Part shown: piece after piece, positions 16,538 through 25,038 of the stretch | Layout of the letters: each line of letters opens with the position of its first letter | Numbering within the stretch: the first letter of the stretch is position 1 | Assembly: GCF_900013425.1 (NCBI RefSeq) | Contig: NZ_FBXK01000001.1 | Span: 1 to 35,000, forward strand | Reading direction: 5' to 3' | Length of the DNA: 35,000 nt | Origin: Sphingobium sp. Z007 | GTDB lineage: Bacteria; Pseudomonadota; Alphaproteobacteria; Sphingomonadales; Sphingomonadaceae | The notes under the pieces: model-generated | The model's database searches: none | Seen by the model: only the letters and a program-made list of their open reading frames with translations | What the model was told of the DNA's origin: nothing | Position numbers and translations under genes: made by a program

Positions 16538-17989
16538 ATGTTCGATACCGGTGTGGTGTCCGCAGCCTATCTCTCGGCCGCGGTCCTTTTCATTCTGTCG
16601 CTGGGCGGCCTTTCCAATCAGGAAAGCGCAAAGCGCGCCGTATGGTACGGCATTGCCGGCATGGCCTTGGCCGTGTTGGCGACCCTAGTTGGCCCTGGCG
16701 TTGCCAATCTGCCGATCGTGGCCGGCACCTTCGCCGTCGCCGCCGTCATCGGCTGGATCGTGGCGATGCGCGTCCAGATGACCGAAATGCCCCAGCTTGT
16801 CGCCGCGCTGCACAGCTTCGTGGGGCTTGCGGCCGTGTTCATCGGCTTCAACGCGCATTTCGAACTGGAAGCGGTGAACGTACTCGATCCGGCCGCCCGC
16901 GAAGCGCTGACCGGCTTTGCCGGCCTGCTCGCGCACAAGACGCCGGTGGAAATCAACATCCTCAAGGTCGAGGAATTTCTAGGCATCTTCATTGGTGCGG
17001 TAACCTTCACCGGGTCGATCGTCGCCTTCGGCAAGCTGGCCGGCAAGCTGGACGGCAAGGCGAAAAAGCTGCCGGGCGGCCATGTCCTCAACGCCTCGGC
17101 GCTGCTGGCGACGCTCGTATTGCTGGTGATGTATGTCGGCAATATCGGGGTAGAGGGCCGCGAACTGACCGTCCTGCTCGCCATGTCGGCGCTGGCGCTG
17201 TTCATCGGCTTCCACCTCGTCATGGGTATCGGCGGCGCGGACATGCCCGTCGTCGTCTCGATGCTCAACAGCTATTCCGGCTGGGCGGCCGCAGCGATCG
17301 GCTTCACCCTGGGCAACGACCTGCTCATCGTCACCGGCGCTTTGGTGGGCTCGTCAGGCGCGATCCTGAGCTATATCATGTGCAAGGCGATGAACCGCTC
17401 CTTCGTGTCGGTGATCCTGGGCGGCTTTGGCGGCACGACTGGCCCTGCGGCGGAGATCGAGGGCGAGCAGGTGGCGATCGACGCCGACGGCGTCGCCTCC
17501 GCGCTCAACGACGCGGACAGCGTCATCATCGTGCCTGGCTATGGCATGGCGGTGGCGCAGGCGCAGCAGAGCGTGAGCGAACTTACCCGCAAGCTGCGGG
17601 CGGCGGGCAAGAAGGTTCGTTTCGCGATCCATCCGGTCGCGGGCCGCCTGCCGGGACACATGAACGTGCTGCTGGCCGAAGCCAAGGTGCCCTATGACAT
17701 CGTGCTGGAGATGGACGAGATAAACGAAGACTTCCCCTCGACCGATGTCGTGATCGTCATCGGATCGAACGACATCGTCAATCCGGCCGCGCAGGATGAC
17801 CCCAACTCGCCGATCGCCGGCATGCCGGTGCTGGAAGTATGGAAGGCGAAACAGGTTTTCGTGTCGAAACGCGGACAGGGCACGGGCTATTCCGGCATCG
17901 AAAACCCGCTGTTCTACAAGGATAATACCCGGATGTTCTATGGCGACGCTAAAGTCGCGGTGGACAGCCTGCTTGGCAAGCTGGCTTGA
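16538..17989 (+). CDS. pntB: NAD(P) transhydrogenase subunit beta (PntB)
   Basis: A 483-residue partner of PntA with many transmembrane helices (domain II, about residues 5-265) and a soluble NADP(H)-binding domain III. Domain III has the motif [37 protein letters not shown], the [13 protein letters not shown] loop and the terminal [17 protein letters not shown]. The membrane part shows [15 protein letters not shown] and [21 protein letters not shown], both characteristic. The ATG at 16538 gives the usual PntB N-terminus. The gene follows pntA closely in the same operon. Length and motifs are complete, so a working enzyme is expected. Confidence 0.96.
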   Translation: MFDTGVVSAAYLSAAVLFILSLGGLSNQESAKRAVWYGIAGMALAVLATLVGPGVANLPIVAGTFAVAAVIGWIVAMRVQMTEMPQLVAALHSFVGLAAVFIGFNAHFELEAVNVLDPAAREALTGFAGLLAHKTPVEINILKVEEFLGIFIGAVTFTGSIVAFGKLAGKLDGKAKKLPGGHVLNASALLATLVLLVMYVGNIGVEGRELTVLLAMSALALFIGFHLVMGIGGADMPVVVSMLNSYSGWAAAAIGFTLGNDLLIVTGALVGSSGAILSYIMCKAMNRSFVSVILGGFGGTTGPAAEIEGEQVAIDADGVASALNDADSVIIVPGYGMAVAQAQQSVSELTRKLRAAGKKVRFAIHPVAGRLPGHMNVLLAEAKVPYDIVLEMDEINEDFPSTDVVIVIGSNDIVNPAAQDDPNSPIAGMPVLEVWKAKQVFVSKRGQGTGYSGIENPLFYKDNTRMFYGDAKVAVDSLLGKLA

Positions 17990-18053
17990 TAATGGATCGG
18001 CATTTTGTAATGTCGGGGTGTTCGGCGCGCTTCAGGCTGAATGGGTCACGCAG

Positions 18054-18314
18054 ATGCTTTGTTATATGAAGGCTGGCAATTACAGCTACGCGCAACCGAC
18101 GCAGGCGGCTGAAAAACAGTGGACCCACGCGGTATATGCCGACTTTGCCAGGACGCTGATGGCCGACACCAATGCCTGGTGGGTCAAGGTGACGCACAAG
18201 CCCGATGGGACCACCGTGCGCCGCACCCTGGTCTATGTCGGCGGTGGCCCGGAATATCGCAAGCGGTGTGAAGAAGTCGCCTATGGCGGTTATGAGGGGT
18301 TCGAACTGGCGTGA
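18054..18314 (+). CDS. Small hypothetical protein downstream of pntB
   Basis: About 86 residues, unrecognised. It is soluble, rich in aromatic residues (NAWWVKVTHK, RRTLVYVGGG, GYEGFEL) and without signal peptide or membrane helix. No convincing ribosome binding site precedes the ATG at 18054; the ATG at 18066 and a GTG at 18018 are alternatives. The frame is open far upstream, but there it is a shadow of pntB. It starts about 64 bases after the pntB stop on the same strand and could be the third gene of that operon. The composition looks like a real protein rather than a random frame. Confidence 0.4.
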   Translation: MLCYMKAGNYSYAQPTQAAEKQWTHAVYADFARTLMADTNAWWVKVTHKPDGTTVRRTLVYVGGGPEYRKRCEEVAYGGYEGFELA

Positions 18315-18441
18315 TGCCGGGGAAGGACGGTTGCGGCTTGCCCATGGGCCGCATCAACCGCTATCCGCCCGACGGTAGCGAACACGACCGATCTAGCGAT
18401 TTTTGCAGCCTGAATCGCGTTACCCAATTAAAGGAGCGGCT

Positions 18442-19623
18442 ATGAAAGCTGTATATATTCTGGCGGGCGTTCGTACGGCGATAGGCGACTTTGGCGGCAG
18501 CCTGAAAGACTATCCGCCAGCGAAACTGGGCGCTGCGGTCATTGCCGAAGCGATCGCACGGTCCGGCGTCGCCGCCGATCAGATCGGTCATGTCGTCATG
18601 GGCAATGTCATCCCCAGCGAACCCAAGGACGCCTATCTGGCGCGGGTCGCGGCGGTCGAAGCCGGCATTCCAATCGAGGTGCCCGCCCTCACCCTGAACC
18701 GACTGTGCGGGTCTGGGGTCCAGGCGATCATCTCCGCCGCGCAGATGCTGGCGCTGGGCGAATGCGATTTCGCCATCGCCGGCGGCGCGGAGTCTATGAC
18801 CCGTTCCCCGCACCATGTCGCCGCGGCCCGTTTCGGGCAGAAGATGGGCGACGTCAAAATGGTCGACGCGCTGCTGGCGGTCCTGAGCGACCCTTTCGAA
18901 GGCTTCCACATGGGCGTGACCGCCGAAAATGTGGCTGCCGATCACGCCATCTCGCGCGAGGATCAGGATCGTCTGGCCGTTGAAAGCCACCACAGGGCGG
19001 CGCGTGCCCAAAAGGAAGGACGCTTTTCGTCGCAAATCCTGCCGATCCCGGTCAAGGATCGGAAAGGGACCAGGCTGTTCGATACCGACGAGCATGTTCG
19101 CGCCAATGCCAGCGTAGAACAGCTTGCCGAGTTGAGACCCGCCTTCAAGAAGGACGGTACCGTCACCGCCGGCAATGCATCTGGGATCAACGACGGCGCG
19201 GCCGCTGTCGTCCTAGCGTCGCAGGCGGCGGTGGATGCGGGCAATCTGAAACCGCTGGCCCGGATCATCAGTTGGGGCCATGCCGGCGTACAGCCGGACC
19301 GTATGGGCATCGGTCCAGTCAAGGCGGTTCCCATCGCGCTTGCGCGTGCGGGTCTTGCGCTTGAACAGATGGATGTCATCGAATCGAACGAAGCCTTTGC
19401 AGCGCAGGCCTGTGCCGTCGCCAAAGTCCTGGGATTCGATCCGGCAAAGGTCAATCCGAACGGGTCCGGCGTGGCCCTGGGCCATCCGGTTGGCGCGACC
19501 GGCGCGATATTGACCGTCAAGACGATCTACGAACTGGAGCGGATCGGGGGTCGATACGGTCTGATCACCATGTGCATCGGCGGCGGACAGGGCATCGCCA
19601 TGGTCATCGAGCGGATGGGATAG
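18442..19623 (+). CDS. Acetyl-CoA acetyltransferase / thiolase
   Basis: A 393-residue thiolase. The acyl-accepting cysteine is C89 in LNRLCGSGVQAI, the same number as in the biosynthetic thiolase family. The other catalytic elements are NEAFAAQACAV, the histidine in NGSGVALGHPVGATGA and the second cysteine in TMCIGGGQGIA. It either condenses two acetyl-CoA to acetoacetyl-CoA (polyhydroxybutyrate or mevalonate type) or cleaves 3-ketoacyl-CoA; the two roles cannot be separated by sequence alone here. The ATG at 18442 follows AAAGGAG; an earlier in-frame start at 18403 is less likely. It appears to be monocistronic, and next to it lie remnants of acyl-CoA-type (crotonase) and SDR genes, hinting at a former beta-oxidation-like cluster. 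Confidence 0.93.
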   Translation: MKAVYILAGVRTAIGDFGGSLKDYPPAKLGAAVIAEAIARSGVAADQIGHVVMGNVIPSEPKDAYLARVAAVEAGIPIEVPALTLNRLCGSGVQAIISAAQMLALGECDFAIAGGAESMTRSPHHVAAARFGQKMGDVKMVDALLAVLSDPFEGFHMGVTAENVAADHAISREDQDRLAVESHHRAARAQKEGRFSSQILPIPVKDRKGTRLFDTDEHVRANASVEQLAELRPAFKKDGTVTAGNASGINDGAAAVVLASQAAVDAGNLKPLARIISWGHAGVQPDRMGIGPVKAVPIALARAGLALEQMDVIESNEAFAAQACAVAKVLGFDPAKVNPNGSGVALGHPVGATGAILTVKTIYELERIGGRYGLITMCIGGGQGIAMVIERMG

Positions 19624-19650
19624 CCTATCCGCTGGCGATGCCCGTACAGA

Positions 19651-20037
19651 TCACCGAACCGAGATCAGCCCGCCATCGACGGGGATGAGTTGCCCGGTGA
19701 TGAAGCGGGCGCCATCGCTGGCCAGGAATAGCAGCACAGGCGCCAGATCCGTGTCGGCATCACCGAATTTTCCGCCCAGCGGAATCTGTTCGGCGGTCGC
19801 CTTATCATGGGCGGCCAGGTCTTCCGGGGACAGGGCATCACGGAATCGCGCGTACATGAGCGTTACGATATAGGGCAGCACCGCATTCAGGCGGATGTTA
19901 CGCTTGCCCCATTCGCGCGCGACGCTGCGGGTCCAGGCGTGAACCGCCGCCTTCGACGCAACATAAACGGCATTGTTGATTTCAGCGGTCAGGCCCGATT
20001 CCGACCCGAAATTGATGATCGAGCCGCCGTCCGGCAT
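19651..20037 (-). pseudogene. SDR C-terminal fragment (degenerate dehydrogenase)
   Basis: About 128 codons match the second half of an [18 protein letters not shown] (catalytic Ser strand), [16 protein letters not shown] (Tyr and Lys), the [10 protein letters not shown] strand and the C-terminal [13 protein letters not shown]. The nucleotide-binding first half (TGxxxGxG, NNAG) is missing. The frame stays open upstream to 20466, but the preceding codons are not SDR: they cover crotonase and transposase remnants. It probably arose by deletion joining unrelated genes and cannot form a normal Rossmann enzyme. Expression of the chimeric frame cannot be excluded. Confidence 0.75.
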
Positions 20038-20041
20038 GTGG

Positions 20042-20258
20042 CGCGGGCCGCATCGAGCGGTTCGCTCGCGATGATCATCGCTATGGCCACGTGATGAGGC
20101 AGTTAGCGGACGGCGCGATGCACGACGCCTCAATGGTCGATGAACCCCGCTCGCGCCTCTGGCAGGCGGAATTGCGTATCGTCCGTGCCGGTCAGGATCG
20201 CGACACGAATGTCGGGATCGCTGTCGATCCGCGCCCACGCCTGCCACTCGCTCCTGAG
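20042..20258 (-). pseudogene. Crotonase (enoyl-CoA hydratase) remnant
   Basis: In the frame carrying [20 protein letters not shown] (20252 downward) the translation looks like the N-terminal crotonase core ending in ILTG. It meets a TGA at 20132-20130 and a TAA at 20105-20103. After these, the same frame reads [21 protein letters not shown], like the later LP..A..M..G.P.DA..A helix of the family. The oxyanion-hole segments between are gone, so it is an internally deleted relic. The assignment is from motif memory and should be tested by a translated search. Confidence 0.55.
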
Positions 20259-20343
20259 TGAAAAGCCCACGCATGCGAACCTTCACATCCCATAGTGACG
20301 ATGCCCAAAGCTCCCATGTCGTTTCGATCGATGCACCTGTCAT
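20242..20343 (-). mobile_element. IS701-type transposase N-terminal remnant
   Basis: The codons from 20343 read [17 protein letters not shown] followed by [17 protein letters not shown]. The pattern [19 protein letters not shown] is typical of the N-terminus of IS701-family transposases common in sphingomonads and methylobacteria. Only about 34 codons remain, ending where the crotonase remnant begins. No terminal repeats were found. Confidence 0.6.
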
Positions 20344-20389
20344 CCACGGCGTCCCAGTCGTGTTCAGCCGGACCTGAAGTTGCTCGGCA

Positions 20390-20602
20390 TTAATGGGAAA
20401 GCCTTGTACCCGCGGCTGGCGCGGGGTGCCGGACCGATCGGCTGGCGAGATGATAGAGCCCCTCATAAACTATGACGGCCATTATGATGGCCACAGCAAA
20501 AGGCATGTCCGCACGATCAAACAGGATGGCGCGCAGGAGCAGGCCAATGGCCGCCGCCATCAACGTCAATCGCATGAAGGTGGAACGCAGGGTCGCTTTC
20601 AT
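20390..20602 (-). CDS. Small two-helix membrane protein, last gene of ferritin/MntH operon
   Basis: A 70-residue hypothetical protein. The start is the ATG at 20602, six bases after GGAGG; an upstream TTG at 20620 is in frame but would overlap mntH. Two hydrophobic helices are visible: [17 protein letters not shown] (about 12-28) and [19 protein letters not shown] (about 34-52). A basic, proline-rich tail follows. No family was recognised. It begins 15 bases after the mntH stop and is likely co-transcribed with it, so a role as a small accessory of the transporter or in envelope metal stress is conceivable. It ends close to the mosaic pseudogene region. Confidence 0.6.
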   Translation of the reverse strand: MKATLRSTFMRLTLMAAAIGLLLRAILFDRADMPFAVAIIMAVIVYEGLYHLASRSVRHPAPAAGTRLSH

Positions 20603-20616
20603 GTCAGTCCTCCGTT

Positions 20617-21963
20617 TCAAAAGAAAAAGTCGAGTAGCAGTTTGAGATTGAGGGTGATGATGATCGCGGAGATCGCCCAGGCCGCGAATTTGAGCCAGTG
20701 CGGGTTCGCGAAGCTGCCCATCAGCTTGCGGTCGCTCGTGAATTTGACGAGGGGCACGACGGCGAAGGGCAGTTGCAGGCTCAAGATCACCTGGCTCAGT
20801 ACCAGCAACCGGGTCGTCCCTTCCGATCCGTAGAGCGCCGCGACGATGACGGCGGGCACGATGGCAAGCATTCGGGTGACGACCCGGCGCAGCCAGGGGG
20901 GCACGCGCAGGTTGACGAAACCCTCCATCACGATCTGCCCGGCCAGGGTCGCGGTGATCGTGCTATTCTGTCCCGATGCCAGAAGGGCCACGGCGAACAG
21001 GGTGCTGGCGATCCCCGCGCCCAGCATGGGGGCGAGCAGGCGGTGAGCGTCTTGGATTTCAGCCACGCCGGTCATGCCCGCGACATGAAAGGAGGATGCC
21101 GCCAGGATCAGGATTGCGCCATTGACGAACATGGCGAGCATCAGGGCGATAGTGCTGTCAATCGTGGCGAACAGCACCGCTTCGCGCTTGCCCCTTTCGC
21201 TCCGCTCGAAACTGCGGGTCTGGACGATGGAGGAATGAAGATAGAGGTTATGGGGCATCACGGTCGCGCCGATGATGCCGATCGCGATGTAGAGCATCGC
21301 GGGGTTGGTCACCACGCTTGCGCTCGGGACGAGGCCAAGGCCGATGGCGGCAAGGTCGGGTTTCGACAGAAAGAGTTCGACGGCGAAGCAGCCCGCGATT
21401 ACGATCAGCAACGCGACGATGAAGGCTTCGAGTTGTCGGAACCCGCGCTGTTGCAGGAACAGGATAAGCATCACGTCGGCGGCGGTCAGGCACACGCCCA
21501 TGACCAGCGGAATGTCGAACAACAGTTGCAGGGCGATCGCCGTGCCGACCACTTCGGCAAGATCGCAGGCAATGATCGCCAGTTCGCACATAATCCAGAG
21601 GGTCATGCGGACCGGCGCGCTATATTGGGCGCGGCAGGCCTGCGCCAGGTCCATGCCGGTGACGATGCCCAGTTTCGCCGCGAGCGATTGCAGCACCATC
21701 GCCATGATGCTGGATAGCAGGATGACGGATAGCAAGGTGTAGCCGAAGGCCGATCCACCTGCGAGATCGGTCGCCCAGTTGCCGGGGTCCATATAACCGA
21801 CGGCGACGATATAGCCGGGACCGGCAAAGGCGCCCATTTTCTTCCAGACGCTGCCGCCAGCCCGCGGCACCGCGATCGTCCGATAGGAACCGGGCAGGCT
21901 GGGCCTGCTATCCGGCATGTCCGTGGACGGCATCGCGATGTCGGCGGGTGGCGGAGGCGTCAT
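20617..21963 (-). CDS. mntH: NRAMP-family Mn(II)/Fe(II) transporter (MntH)
   Basis: A 448-residue inner-membrane transporter with about eleven hydrophobic helices, importing Mn2+ (and Fe2+) with protons. The signature metal site in helix 1 is intact: DPGN at residues 59-62 after [11 protein letters not shown]. The helix 6 motif [10 protein letters not shown] and the [21 protein letters not shown] stretch (read as [10 protein letters not shown] and [11 protein letters not shown]) are present. The N-terminal 40 residues are proline-rich and probably cytoplasmic. AAAGGGGAT lies upstream of the ATG at 21963. The gene follows two ferritin-like genes with a 34-base gap, suggesting an operon devoted to metal handling. 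No MntR box or Mn riboswitch was recognised in the short gap. Confidence 0.95.
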   Translation of the reverse strand: MTPPPPADIAMPSTDMPDSRPSLPGSYRTIAVPRAGGSVWKKMGAFAGPGYIVAVGYMDPGNWATDLAGGSAFGYTLLSVILLSSIMAMVLQSLAAKLGIVTGMDLAQACRAQYSAPVRMTLWIMCELAIIACDLAEVVGTAIALQLLFDIPLVMGVCLTAADVMLILFLQQRGFRQLEAFIVALLIVIAGCFAVELFLSKPDLAAIGLGLVPSASVVTNPAMLYIAIGIIGATVMPHNLYLHSSIVQTRSFERSERGKREAVLFATIDSTIALMLAMFVNGAILILAASSFHVAGMTGVAEIQDAHRLLAPMLGAGIASTLFAVALLASGQNSTITATLAGQIVMEGFVNLRVPPWLRRVVTRMLAIVPAVIVAALYGSEGTTRLLVLSQVILSLQLPFAVVPLVKFTSDRKLMGSFANPHWLKFAAWAISAIIITLNLKLLLDFFF

Positions 21964-21997
21964 CGATTATCCCCTTTCAAATGGCAGTCTGCTGGCG

Positions 21998-22987
21998 TTA
22001 CTGCGCCGTGCTGGTGTTGAGACTGCCGTTGAGGCCATTGGGGAAGAAGCCGCCTTTCTGTGCGGCCAGCTTCGTCAGATAGACGATATTGAGCACTTCG
22101 CCCGTCGTCCGGCTGTAGGCGATGCCATCGCTATCGGTGGGCACGATGTTCGACGCGCCGTCCCTGGGACTGATGCCCTGATCCTTGTCCGCCGACCCGT
22201 CCAGGCTGTCGCGGGCGTCGGATATCTTGTCCGCCGATGTGCGCAGCGATGGCGTGTCGACGCCCTTTGAGTAGAGCACCGTGCGCACCAGCGCGGCATG
22301 ATAGGCTTCGGCCGCGAGAATGCCGGCCGCCGCCTCCAGGAACGTCTTGTTGGAAATGAGCGGCGACGCGCCCTTATAGGCCGTGACCCCGACATCCTCG
22401 AAAATATAGGCGCCGAGCAGGAAATTCTCGTCGCTGGCATAGGGGTCGAAGCTCTGGCCTGCAGCAATCAGGCCAGCCGCCTGCGCGGCCGAGGAGAAAG
22501 CGCCGGTAGCGCTCGATCCGATATCGATGGCCGGCTGCGCCACCGCCGTCGTGCCGATCGCACCGCGCAGAAATTCGACATGGGCACGTTCGTCGGCCGC
22601 GATTTCGCGCGCATAGCGGGCGATCAACGGATCGACGAAGGCGACTTGGCGACCGCCGGTGACTGCGCCCTGCGTGCCCGCTCCGCCCAATATGCTGCTG
22701 GGCAGGCCCGATCCGAAGGCCGCGAAATAATAGAATTGCGCCTCCAAATATTCCAAGTTCAGCGCGAAGTTCAGCACATCGCCATCGGTTATGGTTGGCG
22801 TGGGCGTCGGGGTAGGCGTGGGTGTAGGAGTTGGTACGGCCGTGGCTTCATCGTCGCCGCAGCCGGACAGCAGGCTTGCGCCAGCCGCCACCACAGCCAT
22901 GGACCCTGCCGCACGCAGGAAGCCGCGCCTCTGGTCGCGGCGCCGGGCGCGCGCTTCAAAGGCATCGAGCATCAGATCGTCTTTCAT
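21998..22987 (-). CDS. Exported ferritin-like domain lipoprotein with Thr-Pro repeat linker
   Basis: A 329-residue Ferritin_2-type protein, related to desiccation-related proteins. The N-terminus has a twin-arginine motif RRGFLRAAG, a hydrophobic segment and a lipobox LLSGC with the lipid cysteine at residue 43, so Tat export and lipid anchoring are predicted. A flexible linker of about seven Thr-Pro repeats precedes the helical domain. Likely metal ligands are the glutamates in NLEYLEAQFYYF, the E..H pair in ADERAHVEFLR and E..H in LAAEAYHAALVRT, matching a ferritin-like di-metal site. [16 protein letters not shown] is shared with the upstream paralogue. It lies 26 bases after that paralogue and 34 before mntH. 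The function may be binding or oxidation of iron or manganese outside the cytoplasm, or desiccation protection; neither is proven. Confidence 0.88.
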   Translation of the reverse strand: MKDDLMLDAFEARARRRDQRRGFLRAAGSMAVVAAGASLLSGCGDDEATAVPTPTPTPTPTPTPTITDGDVLNFALNLEYLEAQFYYFAAFGSGLPSSILGGAGTQGAVTGGRQVAFVDPLIARYAREIAADERAHVEFLRGAIGTTAVAQPAIDIGSSATGAFSSAAQAAGLIAAGQSFDPYASDENFLLGAYIFEDVGVTAYKGASPLISNKTFLEAAAGILAAEAYHAALVRTVLYSKGVDTPSLRTSADKISDARDSLDGSADKDQGISPRDGASNIVPTDSDGIAYSRTTGEVLNIVYLTKLAAQKGGFFPNGLNGSLNTSTAQ

Positions 22988-23013
22988 GGGATTAACTCCG
23001 TTTCGAAAGGGGT

Positions 23014-23961
23014 TCAGTTCGCCGCGCTCATGTTGATGGTGCCATTGACGCCGTTGGGGAAAAATCCGCCCCGCGCCGTCGCCATGTTGGTCAGATAAGC
23101 GATATTGAGCACCTGTCCGGTCGTGCGGCTGTAGGCCAGGCCGTTGGCGTCGAGCGGCACGATGTTCGATGCATCGCCGATATCCGCGATGCCCTGGTCA
23201 AGCTCGCTGGAGCCGTCCAGGCTGTCGCGCGCCTTGGAAATCGCCTCTGTCGCGTCGATCAGCGATGGCGTGGCGATGCCCTTGCGATAGAGCGAGGTGC
23301 GGACCAGGCCCGCATGATAGGCTTCCACCGCCAAGATACCGGCTGCGGCTTCCAGATAGGTCTTGCTGGTGATGAGCGGCGCTGCGCCCTTATAGGCGGT
23401 GACCCCGACATCTTCGAAGATGAAGGCGCCCAACAGGAAGTTTTCGTCGCTTGAATAGGGGTCGAAGCTGGCGCCGCCGCCGATCAGGCCGGCTGCGCGC
23501 GCCGCGGACGAAAAGGCGCCATTGGGATCGGTGCCGACATCGATCGCTGGCTGGGCGACGACGGCCCCGCCCAGATTTTTGCGCAGGAAATCGACATGGG
23601 CGATTTCGTCCTGTGCGATTTCCTTGGCATATTGGGCCACGACCGGGTCGGTGAAATTGACCTTCCGGCCGCCCGTCGCAGTGCCCGCATTGCCGCTACC
23701 GCTGGTATATTTGGTGTCGATCGGCGTGCCGAACACCGCGTAAGAATAGAAGTTCGCCTCCAGATATTCGAGGTTAAGGGCGAAGTTCAATATGTCCCCA
23801 TCGGATGGCGCGCTCTGCGCCATGGCCGACTGGCTGGTCGCTGCATAACCCGCGCTGCCAAAGGCGGCCATGGCCCCGAGCGTTCGGAAGAAATCGCGAC
23901 GCTCCTCTCGCCGTTTGGCCCTGCGTTCCAAAGTCTCGATTGCCAGAATATCGTCGGTCAT
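23014..23961 (-). CDS. Exported ferritin-like domain protein, paralogue
   Basis: A 315-residue paralogue of the next gene and first of the operon. Twin arginines occur in [11 protein letters not shown], followed by a signal-like segment ending around SAMAQSA, so a soluble periplasmic product exported by Tat is likely; there is no lipobox and no Thr-Pro linker. The ferritin-like core starts at [20 protein letters not shown] and has metal-site motifs [11 protein letters not shown] and [13 protein letters not shown]. Core and C-terminal parts ([18 protein letters not shown]) match the downstream protein closely, indicating tandem duplication followed by different anchoring. Upstream a GGAAC is present on the minus strand at 24045-24041, but the matching -10 reads CCTT rather than CGTT, so EcfG control is only a weak idea. 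Confidence 0.88.
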   Translation of the reverse strand: MTDDILAIETLERRAKRREERRDFFRTLGAMAAFGSAGYAATSQSAMAQSAPSDGDILNFALNLEYLEANFYSYAVFGTPIDTKYTSGSGNAGTATGGRKVNFTDPVVAQYAKEIAQDEIAHVDFLRKNLGGAVVAQPAIDVGTDPNGAFSSAARAAGLIGGGASFDPYSSDENFLLGAFIFEDVGVTAYKGAAPLITSKTYLEAAAGILAVEAYHAGLVRTSLYRKGIATPSLIDATEAISKARDSLDGSSELDQGIADIGDASNIVPLDANGLAYSRTTGQVLNIAYLTNMATARGGFFPNGVNGTINMSAAN

Positions 23962-24085
23962 CGCTCGATCCTCGCTGACTGGTGGTCATGATGCGCGGGA
24001 GGCGCGTCATCGGCGGGCTAAGGCCGGATCGATCGGCGAAGTTCCGGTTTTTACGCTGGAAAAATAATCTGCGTACGCGGACGTA

Positions 24086-24101
24086 CAAGGATGCATCCTT
24101 G
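24086..24101. promoter_or_regulatory. 16-base perfect palindrome upstream of Crp-like gene
   Basis: CAAGGATGCATCCTTG is fully symmetrical and lies 35 bases before the ATG of the Crp/Fnr-like regulator and about 125 bases upstream of the divergent ferritin-like operon. A smaller repeat GTACG-CGGA-CGTAC abuts it at 24073-24086. Position and symmetry suit an operator for a dimeric regulator, perhaps autoregulation. Confidence 0.45.
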
Positions 24102-24136
24102 ACGGCATCGCGTCCGTATCTGCTCGTTCGATCCCC

Positions 24137-24883
24137 ATGAATTGCGAGGGCGTTTTGGTTGCCGGCATTCAGAAAGACACGTCGAACATCTTCCTGCGAT
24201 CCTTGTTACCGCCTGACTATGCCAGCATTAGCCGGCACTTTACTGGCGTCATCTTGGCACCGAGAGTCATCATCGTCCGCGCAGGCCAGCCTATAGAGTT
24301 TCTGGATTTCCCGGAAAGCGGGATATTGTCCATCAATAGCGATGCCGGCGCCCGTCCGGCATGTCTGACCGCGCTGGTCGGGCGCGAGGGCTATGTCGGC
24401 TGGTCGGCACTGATGGATGTGGGCCGGTCCCCCTATCATATTCGCGCAGGCGGACAGGGTGTCCGATGTCTTCGGATAGAGATTTCCAGAATGCTTCGCC
24501 TGGTGAATGAAAGGCCAAGCCTGCGCGCCAGCCTCCTGCGCTTCGTGCATAGCGTGATGATCCAGATGAACGCTACGATCGTGTCGAGCAAGACCGATCC
24601 GATCGAGCGGCGGCTGGCGCGATTGATCCTGATGCACCATGATCGCGCCAATGACGGCGACATATGCGTCACGCATCAAGATCTGGCGGATATGCTGGTC
24701 GTTCGCCGTGCAAGCATTACCGACGCCCTGCATGTGATGGAGGGCAACCAACTGATCGGCAGCAGTCGCAGCAGGCTGGTCATGCGCAACCGCCCCGGTC
24801 TTTGTCTTGTTGCTGGCGACGGTTATGGCGTGGCCGAAGAACATTATAGCCAATATGTCGCGCCTCTGTTCGCCACCCGCTGA
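24137..24883 (+). CDS. Crp/Fnr-family transcriptional regulator
   Basis: A 248-residue regulator with an N-terminal cyclic-nucleotide-binding-like beta barrel (about 25-130) and a C-terminal winged helix (about 155-225). The recognition region is THQDLADMLVVRRASITDAL, typical of this group in alphaproteobacteria. The phosphate-binding loop of true cAMP receptors is not evident, and no cysteine cluster for an Fnr-type iron-sulfur centre is seen, so the signal is unknown. ERRLARLILMHHDR marks the dimer helix to HTH transition. No strong ribosome binding site precedes the ATG at 24137; a later start is possible. It is divergent from the ferritin-like/MntH operon and may control it. Confidence 0.85.
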   Translation: MNCEGVLVAGIQKDTSNIFLRSLLPPDYASISRHFTGVILAPRVIIVRAGQPIEFLDFPESGILSINSDAGARPACLTALVGREGYVGWSALMDVGRSPYHIRAGGQGVRCLRIEISRMLRLVNERPSLRASLLRFVHSVMIQMNATIVSSKTDPIERRLARLILMHHDRANDGDICVTHQDLADMLVVRRASITDALHVMEGNQLIGSSRSRLVMRNRPGLCLVAGDGYGVAEEHYSQYVAPLFATR

Positions 24884-24934
24884 TCTGCGCCGCGTCGAAA
24901 ACAGGGAAGCCCGGCGCTGACAGGATCGATCGGG

Positions 24935-25024
24935 TCAGGGCATCAGAACCGTATCGATCATATTTATGACGCCATTGGATTGCATCACATTGGCGATGCT
25001 GATCTTCGATGTGCCGCCCTGGCC
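24935..25024 (-). pseudogene. Fasciclin (FAS1) domain C-terminal remnant
   Basis: A 29-codon frame ending in TGA at 24935 reads SKISIANVMQSNGVINMIDT then VLMP-stop. This is the conserved C-terminal strand-helix of FAS1 domains (I..NV..SNGVIH.ID.VL.P). An in-frame TGA stands just before it, and the gene's remaining 120 or so codons are absent because the anti-sigma gene ends only 14 bases upstream. FAS1 genes are often found next to this type of sigma/anti-sigma pair, so a deletion of the body of the third gene is likely. Confidence 0.7.
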
Positions 25025-25038
25025 TCAGGAAAAGCAGG

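Noticed and set aside
19651..20466. Annotation as an intact 271-residue SDR
   Set aside because: No nucleotide-binding half is present; the first about 143 codons correspond to other gene remnants.
22791..22845. Repeated hexamer-like tract considered as a CRISPR or minisatellite
   Set aside because: It is in frame within a ferritin-like lipoprotein gene and encodes a Thr-Pro linker; there are no spacers.
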